Numbered from the stretch's first letter, positions 47,441-60,500 are shown. The stretch is 64,000 nucleotides of DNA from Hyposmocoma kahamanoa (GCF_003589595.1 NW_020653945.1:10386855-10450854); one strand, 5' to 3'. A program made the numbers and translations. The notes: generated by a model not told the origin, from the sequence alone.

Positions 47441-48230
47441 AGAAATGTTTGCAAAATTTTCTAGTTTCTTTCTGGCACCCAGACTCACAAAATTTGTGTC
47501 TATTGACAGAGATGATGGAATGTTTGTATTAAACGAGTGAAAGGTCCGTTTTGCACACTATTGTAGCATTGCCGTATCGGACGGCGTGTAGTACTGTGTC
47601 ACCAATCTCTATATTTGGCTGTCGCCGGTGAAATTCCACAATCGGTTCAGATTGGTTTAGCACAGCTAAGTGAAGTGCCGCAGTGCCCTACATTATTTGG
47701 AACAGTGAATGCTGCTCGCAAAGCCTCAAAGTCTAATTAATGCACAAACCACGAGATTGCTGTGACAGTTGTCGGTAGTGTCGGCGTAAATTACTTCACA
47801 ATTTCGTATAGCAAATTATACAGCGCCTCTAGCGGTCACAAGAAGAAACAATATATTGTATACTAATATTTTCCTCTGTCGCTAGCGTAAACTGTCACGA
47901 TAATCTCATGGTGGAAGCAGTCGGAATACTGAACACTATGTAGTTATAGATAGACTTCATTAGAGAGTTGCACTAGGAAAAGTTGGCAATGTGTGTGTGT
48001 TAACGACATCTGTAATAATAGTGTTATTATCTTGTAAACTTAAAGGAAGTAAAAGCAAATGGTATATCTTTAATTTATGCCATAGTCACGGCTATAATCA
48101 CTGTTAGTTAACTGAGACTACGATAATATAACCTATGAGTAATAGCACAGTAATATAACCTGATGGTGGAGTTAACGTTGAAACTATGGTAGTCCTCTAT
48201 GTACCTAATTTGCAATAATTTCGATTTTTT
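47441..48230. repeat. Segmental duplication block, partner at about 18000-19330
   Basis: Sequence around the duplicated TRPC exon is alignable with the original on both sides: the exon flank, a stretch rich in shared words near 18360-18480 / 47965-48100, then 19220-19330 / 48115-48230. In the first copy about 730 bp of SINE/LINE sequence interrupts the alignment. Confidence 0.75.
47555..47687 (-). pseudogene. Duplicated TRPC ankyrin exon, probably non-functional
   Basis: Same length (133 nt) and acceptor (AATGTAG) as the exon at 18089-18221, open in frame: GTAALHLAVLNQSEPIVEF, then HRRQPNIEIGDTVLHAVRYG. Two core leucines of the ankyrin helix are replaced (FLL to FHR) and the donor GT has become GC, with the last exon base changed from G to T. 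No partner exons like those at 16 or 14 kb were found nearby. Most likely a decaying copy carried along when the odorant receptor was duplicated; an alternative cassette exon using a GC donor is less likely. Confidence 0.8.
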
Positions 48231-48235
48231 AAATA

Positions 48236-48535
48236 ATATTAAGTGACGGGACGAACAAGTCATGCGCCTGATGGTAAGCTACACGCCTGTCCATAACAGT
48301 TGTAGTGCCACTCAACTCTTTAAATCGCAAAGATCTGAGGCGTGCGCCCGCCACCTTGAGACTTAAGTTGACAAGTCCCATGTGCCTATAATTTCTCCAG
48401 CACTTGTAAGGACCTTCAATACCAGAACACAGTAATGCTGACATTCTTGCTTAGCGGCAGAAATAGATAATGGCGGGCATGGCAGTACTTTCATTGACGA
48501 ACTCTTTCACAAGGAGCTCTACTGCTACTAATATC
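48236..48535 (+). repeat. Dispersed element family A, copy 9
   Basis: AAGTGACGGGACGAACAAGT start; inserted exactly where the segmental-duplication alignment ends. Confidence 0.75.
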
Positions 48536-48904
48536 CTTTAGACTTAAGAATTGTATGTCTGTACATTGTAATGTATCATGTTCGACTCGGCTTTAGGCTA
48601 AATTTATGTTACTGAACAATAAAAATTTGCTTCTTGATTGCGTATACTACACGTAGATAACCGTCTCTTGTACCTTCTTTTTTGTTTTTATTCGAGAGTT
48701 TAGGTGTCGTGGGTATCGTATCGCATACGTTATCATTAAGTAACTTGGTTTAGTAATACTCATGTTTTTTTTTTCATTTTTATGGATACTGTTTACTCGA
48801 TCTTTCGAGTGTAATGTGCAATAAGCTTTAATTTTCTTTTTTAGTCTTTTTATAATTTCCTTGACAAGAAATCTAAAACTAGATTGATGATGATCATGAT
48901 TATG

Positions 48905-49660
48905 ATATTATGATGTGTGTTATGCTGATTTCACCCAGGAACTTCTCAACAAATTGGATCGCTTGCTCAATAGTTGCATTCGCTTTATTTATGGACTTCG
49001 AAAATTTGATCACGTGTCGCAATGAGTTGAAGTGGCTTATGATCGCCAGAGTCGTGATTTGAGAATACTTTCTACTCTTTACTCTATCATTAATGATAAA
49101 TGTGCACCTGGATATTTGAAAAGTAAATTTCAATATATGAGCGCATCCCATAATCGCAATCTTGGCTCATACAGCAAATTGACTCTTTTAATTCGTTCTC
49201 ACCGTACTGGTTTTCTTTGTAACTCATTCACTCGTCAGGCAGTACGACTTTGGAACGCTCTAGCGCAACATATTCAAAAAGCGCCGAATAAACTAGCTTT
49301 CAAGCAGTTAGTCCTCGATTTCATATTGGAGTCTCAATTTTCATCCCATTAGTCTGACATTGTTATACATATATATATATGTGTATGTATTATATATAAT
49401 GTATTTATGTGTATATAGGTTGCTTATATAAGTATATAGTTAGTCATGTAATATTATGTGCTAATTTATATTGTGTTTAAACTATATATCATAATTATTT
49501 ATACATTTCTTTCTATCTGTTTTAATTATTATGTTATGCACCCCTGTTAATTATTTTGAACCCAGCCCTCCGGTTGACTGATAGAGAATGCCTAATGGAA
49601 TTAAGTCCGCCATTTTTACTGTTTAGTGTGCAATTCAGTTTAAAGAAATAGATTATAAAG
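48905..49660 (+). mobile_element. LINE 3' fragment
   Basis: Plus strand: frame with LLNKLDRLLNSCIRFIYGLR, then 49032-49352 RDLRILSTLYSIINDKCAPG and FTRQAVRLWNALAQHIQKAP (LINE C-terminus). The untranslated tail ends GGTTGACTGATAGAGAATGCC...GTGTGCAATTCAGTTTAA. One frame break near 49020. Confidence 0.8.
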
Positions 49661-49779
49661 TGAGTAGGATATACAAGTACAGCAACAACATTATCAAGCT
49701 ATTGTAGGTCTCACTGCTGAGCACAGGTCTTTTCCAAAGAGAGGGTGTAGGTGATTGTAAGATACACTATTTCTTTTTA

Positions 49780-49955
49780 ATGTCAAAAAATCCTCATGGT
49801 TATCCTCCGCCCGGGAGAGGCGAAGGGTTATATTGGACTCGTACCCACTAAAATTTGACGGTGTTCCATCTCCTCACCATATTCGGAGTCAGGGTACACT
49901 TTCGCATTCTTCCTCACTCCGAGAGTGAGCGGTTCGACTAAGAATCTACTGTTCT
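49780..49955 (+). repeat. Dispersed repeat, partner 59940-60560
   Basis: Shares with the other copy (opposite strand) AAATTTGACGG-GTTCC-TCTCCTCA, CGCATTCTTCC/CGAATTCTTTC and GAGTGAGCGGTTCGACT. Probably part of a LINE or other transposon; family not identified. Confidence 0.55.
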
Positions 49956-49974
49956 TCTTCTAAATTATCATCGC

Positions 49975-50055
49975 TTGATACGGTTGACTGGTACAGATTC
50001 TCTAATGGCATTAAATCTGTACTATTTTGTGTGCAATAACTTTAAATAAAAAAAT
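49975..50055 (+). mobile_element. LINE 3' tail, strongly truncated
   Basis: Second copy of the tail seen at 49570-49660: GGTTGACTGGTACAGATTCTC, AATGGCATTAAATCTG, GTGTGCAATAACTTTAAAT. Confidence 0.65.
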
Positions 50056-50240
50056 AAGTCGTTGAAAACCAAAATACAAAGATCCGACTATAAGCACATA
50101 TTCGTGATGTCTGCTGGTTCGTTCCGTGTCTTAGTTGGCATTGCGTCTGTCACGGTTTGCTATTTTTTCCAAGTGTTCGATGTTTGTATTAATAATTTTT
50201 TGTATTAATTATAACAAACTAGTGAGTAATTTCACAAAAA
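50055..50240 (+). mobile_element. tRNA-derived SINE, family D copy 4
   Basis: TTCCGTGTCTTAGTTGGCAT head and TTCGATGTTTGTATTAATAA tail. Confidence 0.65.
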
Positions 50241-50292
50241 ACAATTGAATATCAATTCAATAAAAAATTTAAATAAATATTTTTTTTAAGAG

Positions 50293-50575
50293 TATTAAGT
50301 GACGGGACCAACAAGTCGTGCGCCTGGTGGTAAGCGACACGCCTATCCATAACAGTTGCAGTGCCACTTTGAGCTTTAAATCGCAAGGACCTTAAAAACA
50401 CTGTCACTGCCACCCTGAGACGTAAGTTAACAAGTCCCATGTGCTTGTAATTTCACCAGCACCCATACCCTTCTAAACCGGAATACAGAAATGCTCACAT
50501 TACAGTTTGGCGTCAGAAATAGGTAAGGTGGTAGTACTTCTCTGAATAAGTCTTTCACAAGGAACTTTATACTGC
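50293..50575 (+). repeat. Dispersed element family A, copy 10
   Basis: AAGTGACGGGACCAACAAGT start through TCTTTCACAAGGA; near complete. Confidence 0.75.
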
Positions 50576-51041
50576 GAATACACGTAGTATTTGTTTAAAT
50601 TAAATTCAGACTTTTACACGACATTCCTTATATCAGAACAAACCAGTTAATTACATAATATGAAATTTATCAATGTATACCTTATGCTACTGCAATTGAA
50701 ATTTCATTGTTCTGAGAACCAGAGAGAAATGCGACGCGATGTCCGCAGTCAGTCTCAGAGCATTGCAATTTATACTGTATTTCAATGAACATAGCATAAA
50801 ATAAACATTGATAAATTTAAAGTTCTTGGCCTTCCCGTTCGCCAGTTTACTGGCCCTAAGAGAATTAAGATGGAACGGACATTATATTCAACATGTTGCC
50901 TGCTTTGACAGTATTTCTATATTCTTTTGATCCTTCGTAAATCTCATTTTCCAGAAGATTTATGGTTTTATTAGTGGTGAAAAAAATAATTAAAATACGG
51001 GTATTTTGTTTTCAAAATGGTAACATAAATTGTCCATGTTA

Positions 51042-51311
51042 GAGTGGTTATACACGACGACTTCCAGCAGCGATGCAAACGCGCGATCACATCGCTACAC
51101 TTACGATTTATAGGCGATTGCATCGATGCAAACGCGCGCCTGGATCGATATAAATGCGCGATTGCATCGATACAAACGCGCGATTGCATCTTGCGCGTGT
51201 GCATTGATACAATGGGTTAACTTTGCTAAAGCTTAGCTGTGTGTAATGGTAGACGATTAGCGACTGCATCGCATTTGCATCGCTGCTGATAGTCGTCGTG
51301 TGTAACCGGTC
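51042..51311. mobile_element. Foldback MITE with internal GATGCAAACGCGCG repeats
   Basis: Terminal inverted repeats of about 42 bp (GAGTGGTTATACACGACGAC against GACCGGTTACACACGACGAC) and TTA on both sides (51039-51041, 51312-51314). The paralogous site near 25650 is empty (CTATGTTATATGCAA). The interior repeats a roughly 22-bp unit around GCGCGATTGCATCGATACAA. TTA duplication suggests a PIF/Harbinger-type source. Confidence 0.9.
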
Positions 51312-51456
51312 TTATATGCAACGGAAAACTTGGGAAAGCTGCATTAAAAAGAAACGCACTTATGTTGTGTTTGAATAGAAGTATATTTTTCAGTGTAGAG
51401 TCAAAAAGTAGTCCTGCTACTTGAAATATGCTTACTATGTGATTGTTGAGCATTTC

Positions 51457-51516
51457 TTAATGATCGCTATAGATTGTGTAGAGAAGAGCGAAGTAGGAGT
51501 ACGATCTTGTCAGAAT
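51457..51516 (-). CDS. Odorant receptor B exon 9 (C-terminus)
   Basis: Acceptor GTTTTCAG; ILTRSYSYFALLYTIYSDH then TAA. A foldback MITE lies about 145 bp downstream of the stop. Confidence 0.94.
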   Translation of the reverse strand: MLTRSYSYFALLYTIYSDH

Positions 51517-54500
51517 CTGAAAACGTAAAGTACAGGCTTTAATACAATTATTCGATTAATATATATATGACGACCTCACTGACCCAACGATTTACACTGC
51601 GGAGGAAGTTTTAGTTTGATTCTCATTAGGACTATCATAATTCGTCATCAACCCATTTATACGTCCCATTGCTGGGTACGGGTCTTTTCTCAGGCGAGGG
51701 ATTTAGGTCATAATTCGCCACACTGGCCCAATGCGGGTTGGGGACTTCACACCTCCTCTGACGTATGTAACCCGTCTTCGACGTGCAGGTTTCATCAGGA
51801 TGTTTTCCTTCACTGAAAAGCTCATGGTAAATTTCAAATTAAATTTCGCACAAAAACTAAGAGGTGCGACGGATTCGAACTCGTGACCTTTGCTTGAAAG
51901 GCGGTAGGTGAAACTATTAAGCTACCATGGCTTTCAGTAGGACCACATTGGGATTTTTAAAATTTTTTCTATTTTGTTCTGGTGGTTCACAATGTTGTGC
52001 GTAGTGCCTCGAATTTCGTTGCTCTGATACTAACAGTACAGGTTCTCTGGTTATCTACCACATTCAACTCAAATTCCAACTCAAACATATTTTTATTTCA
52101 TATATATACCGTAAACAAATTACACTTGGAATCGTCACACTCATTCCTAAGGCAGATATTTATGAGAAGATTGGATGTTGGATCTTTGTAAATAAACATT
52201 TGCACACGTATCATTATTATTATGCTCAAAGTTGCGCGAGTAGTGTTGCATCGAATGGTGTATTCGGCCTCTGGAATATGAAATATTCGGCCAAGAGCGT
52301 GGTCGAATAGATTAATAGATAGATTATTCGGATAAACTATTCGACTTGATTAACGCACGTATGAAAATTGCCACGAAAAATATCACTTGTAAATTTCAAT
52401 TATGACAGATACTTAATAATTTTATTCAAGTTTTCACTTGAAATTCATGACTTAATGAAGAAAGTAATTATTTATTTCATTTCAGTTGGGTTAACTTTCA
52501 AAAACTTAATTTTGTTTGCAAATAATTAATATTTGAACTAGATAAGATGTCGGTAATTTTCATTAGGTATATTACATTTTATGATTTCTTAGAAAAATAA
52601 CTTTTTTAGTTTACGTTACATTCCCTTTCATCTTTTATATGAGTGTGTGCGTTGTTGTTGTTATATAAAGAACCGAAAATTTGAGCTGCAACGATTTTAC
52701 GCTGTCTGTTCATTATTAATAACATAAACTGATTTTTTTTTCATATTTCTTTCTTCTATTTTTAGGTATTCGGATCGATGATATATTCGGTCTTCAGTCG
52801 AATAGCAAAAAACAGGCCGAATCAGCTGAATACCGACTTGTTCAGATCAGTAGCAGTAGAGCTCCTTGTAAAAGAGTTCGTTCAGGGAAGTACTGCCACC
52901 TTATCTATTTCTGCCGTCAAGCAGTAATGTCAGCATTACTGAGTTCCGGTTTTGAAGGGTAAGGGTGCCGGTGAAATTACAGGCACATGAGACTTGTCAA
53001 CGTATGTCTCAGGGTGACGGGTGTAGTGACAGTGCCCTTCAGATCTTTGCGATTTAAAGCTCTGAGTGGCAGCGCAACTGTTATGGACAGGCGTGAAGCT
53101 TACCATCAGGCGCACAACTTGTTCGTCCCGTCACTAGATATTATAAACAAAAAGTTACCGAATATTCGTTGCAACTCTAGTAATGAGACAAAATTGTGTC
53201 ACCATGTTGATATGATATGTCATTAGTGTAATGTATTTGTTGTTAAAATTATTTTAATAGTTGATTGCACTATTGCACTATATATTGATAGATGATATTA
53301 TGTATTTTACGTACCGAAGAGTATGTAACAAGGGAGATTGTTGTAAATTTCATGGCTGTGAACGCTATTGGTTTTTGGGCTCTGAAATCGGAAAAAATAA
53401 ATCATTTTGATAGCAAATCTAATGCAAAATAGAAAATTTTGACACCCTCACTTAGGCATAGTCTAATAAGTACGAGTTAATGAAGTTGATTGATTAATCT
53501 GTATCTGTAAATGACAACAAACAAATAAAAAATAATATTGTAACGCCTCAATAATCCACACTCGAGATGAGCAAAATATTGCCGCGCTCGGCTTCTGTCT
53601 GCGCAGGCCAGACGGCACCGCCTCCTCGTCTCTCGTGCTTCGGACTGCAAGATGGTGGAAATCCTCGTTCGCGTTGTACGCGTCTTGCAAGTTTTTTTTA
53701 TAACATACAAACCTATTGATAAGAACAGTTGTGTTGTGTAATCTCAATGTAAACAATAAAAGTAATTCAAACTTATTGGAGTTTTACAATATTTATATTT
53801 CTTTAAAATCATGATTTTTTATTACCACTAGTTTGGTTTTGATACAAAATGATACAAACGCGAAGAAAATTTCCCTCGATCCGGTGGACATGAATCAATG
53901 TCAATTGCCTTAACGTGTCTTGGTAAGAGCGGTAGCCACGTGAGGCAACAGAAACAGGTTCATACGGATCGAGGGAATTTTTCTTTGTGTTTGTTAGATC
54001 TTTGTATTAATACTAGTTACAAAAAAACGAAACGAAACGAAAAAGTTCGAAATTTCAGCAGACAAGTGACTATCTCTGTAATCGATGTTATAAGATTGTA
54101 TAGTTATATGTCTATATGATTGCGTAGCATTAGATTTCAGACAGACACAGCAAGAAACCAGAAACAAAGATCTGTAACAAACGCGTATAAAAATGGTTAA
54201 GGTCGGCTGACTCGTTCTGTAGCTCATTTGGTAGAGCGGTCGCCCTAGTTTGAATACAAAGATCGAACACAAACAAAAATTTCTTCGATGTTAATAAATT
54301 AGACGACCTCTGTGGTCGTGTGTCTTGCAAACCGTTTTTCATGGTGTCGCTATCTCTGAAGTCCCGGGCTCTATCCCCGGCCACGTCAATGTAGAAAAGT
54401 AACTTTTCTAAATTGTCTCCAGTCTGGGTGTTTGTGGTATCGTCTTTATTTCCGATTTGCATAATACAAGTGCTTTAGTTAGGTACTTACCTTGGGCATA

Positions 54501-57500
54501 CAAATGTGACCTTGTCTAGAATTTATTCCAAAGATATAAAAAAAAAAATTCATTTATTAATAATTATAAGAAACTAGTGGAGTAATTTCACAAAAAGTAA
54601 ATGAATATAATGGTTAATACCTGCTGTAATAAGCATCATAATATTATTTACAATCAAGATATTAAACCTGATAATGAGGAACAGCAGCGCCCGTCGGCAT
54701 CTCGGTTCAGTCTGGTACCATCCGCTATTATACGCCGACGATGCGATGTCCGCATTCTAGAACATTACGATACGTATTATAGAGGAAATGGAAATTCTTG
54801 AAACCATCATAGTATTACAGGGTGTGCTGATCTGTTTGTAATTTCTTAGTATGTGTACGCGTAAATTACTTCTGTGATAAGAGAGCATTGCAGCGTGGAA
54901 GAAGATGTAGTGACAAAGATAGAGAAAGGGATGCTTAAATGATTTGGATATGTAAAGAGAATCAAAGAAAAAATATTGACAAATCACATTTATAAGGCGA
55001 GTGTGAGCGGGAAAGTTTTTTTAACAGTATGACGGCACGAAAACAAAAGTACTTTTGACGTATGATCACATGTAGTTTTGTTATAGCAAACATTGACTTA
55101 CAAATAAATGGACAACGGGTCTAATACAAAAACCACGAAAAAAATGTCCCAAGTCAATCTATTTAAACGTAGTGACATGTCAAGGAATATGAAAAAGCTA
55201 AAGCGTTGAATTTAAATAGTAATGTCATCGCAGTACTGTCTAATTTTGGTTGCTTCGCTGTCAGTCGAACAAACGAAGGCTAGAGCGTGAATGACGCTCT
55301 GTATACGATTTTAACGCCCTATAAGTTCGGCCACTTTTTAACGCGGACCCGAGGTCCATATAATTGTAAGTCAATGATAGCAAAGGTACGATTTATTAAT
55401 TTGCATTGATTATGAAAGTATTACTGAAGGCGAAGTAACTCTATTTTTTTAATATTGTTTGTTGTTGGTAGTACAAATTCAGTTCCAATGCAGTATTGAA
55501 GACTCTGTTTTATTCGTTTTATTTGACATATCGTCGGGGATAGTGCAAATCCGCGTGTGTAGCACTGGTAAAGGGCGCGTGTATGTACACACTAAACCAA
55601 ATTTTAAAGAACAGGGATTTAACATTATTGCTTTGTTATTTCAATGGCTACGACTTTCGTTCTCGCACAGTAAGCATTAATTTATGTTGTTTACGGACTG
55701 ATAATAATAGATTCCCGTAAAACATGCTAATTTGTTTGCAACGCTATATACGCGGACTTGATTTGGCCACTAAATTACCCAAATGGAAACTCAAAATCCA
55801 ATGACAGTTACGCGTAATTGCACTATCCCCGACGATATGCTAAAGGTTATTAGGTTTATGGTACAGGATCAAGAGAACGTCAAACTTGACACTTAAGATT
55901 TAAATTCATTTCTATGCTGCTTGAGGAATGAACGGTGCAAAGTCCAAAGTATGAAGCTCTATGTGCTGTTGACTGTACAAAAAATATTTCTTTAATTATT
56001 AATCTTCTTTTGTCAACTTTTTTGGGATACAAAATCAATGCAATAACATATTATATGTAATACTACTCTTGTACAATGTAACAATACTCTTCATGCACAC
56101 AAGAATAACATAAGAACACAAACTGTTGGTTAAAAATAAAAGAAAAACATTGTTAAAAATAAAAGAAATCAACCCGAAACAAAATTAAAAAATAAATCCA
56201 GGCAATTAGTGTTTCATATCACATAGCTTGGTTATAAAATACAGTTTTTGTTTTCGATTTTTGTCACAGGCCACTTAAATTACCGTGTTTTGTGTTGTAT
56301 TGTGATATTTTTCAACATCGATACATTAAAAATACTCTTTAATGTTCATAAAAACAAAATATAGACACAAATACAACTGAAGACGCTAGTTCGAATCCAG
56401 CCGGATCGAATGAATTTTTCTCTGTGTTCGATCTTTGTATTAATAATTATAACAAATTAGTGGAGTCATTTTACAAAAAATAAACTTCATAATACAAAAT
56501 AGTGTTAAAAACTAAAAAAAAAAACAAATTCGAAACAGAAAGTAAACCCAGGCAATTAGTGATTTGTACCATATCGTTTACTTTTAAAATAAAGACCCGA
56601 TAAATTACCACAGGTGAAGCTCTCGTGATAATTTATATTCAATTTACATGTTACGGAGAATGTTCCATTTTGTTTTGAATTTCAAATTTCGAAAAAGTAT
56701 GCCAAAAAACTGAGAAGTGTCTAATGTAACAAAGCTTTGTATATATGTATTTGTGTATCGTTTTTGCACATTGCACATTATTATGTTTTCACAAGCTTTC
56801 ATCCGACACTCCGCTCTTACCAACTGAGGTACTAAAGGCCGAGTTAGCAGATCTTACGAAGTGCTTGTTGCAGATCTTTGCATTGGGTGCAAACAGTTGT
56901 GTTCAGAGATTCGAGTCCAGTCGGATCGAAGGAATGTATTTTTTAATGATATTTTTTTTCGTGACTTATATTTACTCCCCCTAAACTAAAATCCAAAATC
57001 TTTCTATCTTTGTCACGAATTTAGACCGTCTAGATGAAAAAGGTTTGAAGAAAATTAGATGTGATAGACAGACAGGTCAATCATGTAGTTATAATATTTT
57101 CTTTTTTCAATTTTGAAATGAAGCACTAAAAATAAAAGTGATTTGTTTACTATTTCACAAACAATTAATCAATTACACTTACAGCATGTAAAATGGAGTC
57201 TCCGTATAAACATATGAGTCCCACTTGCAGGAGGGCTGACGCAAAAAATAGCTTACTGCTTATAACCAACAAAGGCTCAAGTAGCTGTAAGGAAATGGGT
57301 AGCATTAGTTTGCAGATTGTTCTACACGACGATGAATCGATGTCAGCGTCGATTAACCTTTGGTCAAATGTATGTTGTGTAACTGTCCACATCAATCCGG
57401 GTTTGGAGTTCTATAAATAATTGACAGCTTTAAAGTAGTGGTCACAATTAGTTGTTTAAAGAAAGAATGTAAAAGTAGGTACATCTGTATGTTATAACAT

Positions 57501-60500
57501 CTGTTGTAACAATTGAAATTTGTGTTGAGGAATCTGTATTCCTCAACACAAATTTCAATTGTTCTTAAATGTCGTAAATTGGAAATGCGACATCTTTTGA
57601 TTACGTTTGGGATAATATATGTTTACGCGTTCATTATTATTTATAATTAAAGATTGGGACGCTTTCAAATTGGACGCTTTTAGAATCGGCGCGCGCGTGT
57701 CACGACAGTGGCGCTGGCACTGATTCTAAATATTGTATGAAAATTAGTACGCGCCTACAGAGCCACCGTGGTGCCACTGCAGCACTTCTATAAACGTCTA
57801 ATTTGATGACGCCTTTAAAGTTAAAAGAAGTAAATAAAATAGGTGTCAAATTGTATAATACGCCACGTTACTAAACGCCTAGCCGCGTTACGCTTTTGTA
57901 AAGGGATTTATTGGCTTTGAGACGGAATATCGTTATGATACGTTCAATGAAACAGTGGCCTGCCTTTAGTTAGACTGTAAATAATAAATAAATGGGCCAT
58001 GAGAAATGTTTAAAAATAAAAATAAGGCAAATGGTACCGTAGTTGCGTAGGTTTTGAAGCGTGTGAGTTAGACGCGGAGAAATTCATTGCACGATATTCT
58101 AACATTTGCCTTTAGAAATAAAATGTACCTTTGCTGTAAAATAAGCTCAGCTCAAGGGGTCCTTCTGATGTATTTATTATAGAACACGGATGAGAGATTT
58201 GATTATCTCTCATTGAAATATCGATAATAACAATCAAATGAAACAGAGTTTTCCATAGATGAACGTAGTAAAAATGAAACTTTTGCGAAACTTTGTGATT
58301 TTTTTTATCGAACACCTGTACGTACGGTACCTTCTATTTTCATTGTTAATAAAAAACAAAAGTTCATTTCGTATTTAAAAAAACTCAAAAACTAAATTGG
58401 TTTTCCGACGTTAAAACATCGAAAAACCAATTTTCCGCGTGGTCAAAACACATTTAAACTATATAAGCTGTTAAGCTTTCGTGGTTATTTACTAAATGAT
58501 TATCACTAATTTCAGGTTTCTTACCACGGTATGACTTCTTTTTATTTTTCCGATATTACGTTTAAACTATTTTGGATCACACTTTACCTTAATAAATGTG
58601 TTTTTTGCTCTTGTATTTAATCTGTCAATTATAATTTCATAAACCATATTATCACAAAGGCACTCTTTTTAGTTCTGAACTAAAACTCTATTCTCTATAC
58701 TCGCTATTCTCGGTACTCGCTACTTTGAAAATTTTCCAGGATGGAAAAAAATAAAAGTAAAATTTTCATCAAACCTTAGTTTTTATTGTTTCTCTTGGCT
58801 TTTCGCGGTTAGCGTTTCGCCACTTACAAGGTGTTTTAACCAAACGTGTTTTTAAAACGGACGAACTTATAATATCATAGAATGAAAGGAAACGGGATTT
58901 GTGCAGTTGGAGAAAGAGTGAAAAAGTGATCAGGCGAGGAACTATGAGATGGAAATAAACAAATTGTATAAATACAGAATAAATATTGTATTAATAATAC
59001 AATATTTATTCTGTATTTGTAGCAAAATTGTTTTTATAGCTTAATTCTGTACACAGAACTATCTGTGTACAGAATCAAGGTTTTTTTAAAACTCTTCTAA
59101 TGAGTTTAAAAAAAAAAAATCGTGCTTTTGTTACAGAACAGAATAACTTCACTTTTTAAAATATGTGAATAATGATAATAATAAGTGAAAATAATAAGCG
59201 ATGCTTGGCCAATCATGGACGGACACTTCTATCCAAAAGGATCCACAAGGATAGAATGTCCAATTTATTTTGTAGCGTTTGTTTGGCTTTCGTTTGAGTG
59301 TATTGTCGTGGATAGTTAACAAAAATACATTAAATATTGGTTGTGTTTCATTATTTTAATTTACCCGTAGAAAAAGTATTGTATGCAAACGTTAGATAAT
59401 TGGGTCTTAAAATTACATACTTATTTACTCGACTTTAAGAACCCTCATTATATTTTATATTATTGCAACGATTGCATAAAATATAATTATTTATTTAAAA
59501 ATCAACTAATTATGAGCATTCGCTCTCTTATAACTAATGTTTTTGTTGCAGTGCAGAGCTACTTGGTAAAACATGGAACTAATAATCTCAAACTGGCACG
59601 CTAAATTGTAAATTAGCAACAAGATCTGCCGCATTGCTTTGAAAGCACGAAGTTTTATTACACTGCAGCGTTCTTTTGTTACGCTGTATCAAATTCCAGC
59701 TGGAAGCCAATTAGTCGCTTTAATAAACAACGTTGTTTTGTAAAACGGTTAAGCGTATTGAAATTGAATTGCGTCTGCATCAGCGTATTGTACAATTCGT
59801 CAGCGCAATAGATACTAACCACTATAACGAAAACCACGCAGCAAATGTTAACTGAACTCAGTACGATATTTATAAGATTTGATACAGAAAATGCTTCTTC
59901 CAAATCGTTACAATATCTGGAAATAAACATAAGCTGTAGTAGGCAGCTGTGTTAACCTTAGTGGGAGAGTAATTTGCCCTGCATGGGCTGAGCAGTGCGT
60001 TGGGGAGCGACCTTTTTCTCTGGACCATAGTTCGCTCAATGGTTAGGAACAAAAGGTCGTGAGATGCAGTTCTGGCTTTCTGCGAGGAAGTGATGGTGCG
60101 GAAGGAGGTGGCAGAAAGCGAAAGGGAGAATATAGCCCCTGACCTGGAGGAGGGTGGCGAGACCCTAATAACATGGCTTCAGGAGCGACAGTTTTTGGAG
60201 AGTATGTCGCTCGTTACCAGTTAGGCCCGAGATGGCGGCGTATGTGTTCCATGTCCGCTTCTCAAGGTGGCTGATGAGGAAGTAACATCTCTCCACAGAA
60301 AGCGAGATGGGGTACGATGCCCAGTCGAACCGCTCACTGTCGAAGTTGCGAAAGAATTCGAAAGCGCCTACGTGATTCCAGAATAAGATGAGGAGAAGGA
60401 ATACCGTCAAGTTTTAGCCGGTATGAGTTCACGAATCCATGAAGATTTCCTGACGTTAAAAAAAAAGTGGGTGGGTGGGCTATCATTGCCTTGTGTGCGG

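Noticed and set aside
47222..47488. Further odorant receptor exon
   Set aside because: No family motif and no phase-compatible splice sites that extend receptor A or B.
51050..51220. CRISPR-like or satellite array
   Set aside because: The repeat units are irregular, lie within inverted ends with TTA flanks, and belong to a MITE; the host is an insect.
54210..54260. tRNA-like start (GTAGCTCATTTGGTAGAGCGG)
   Set aside because: Only the A-box half is present; it runs straight into SINE family D tail sequence, with no anticodon arm or T arm.
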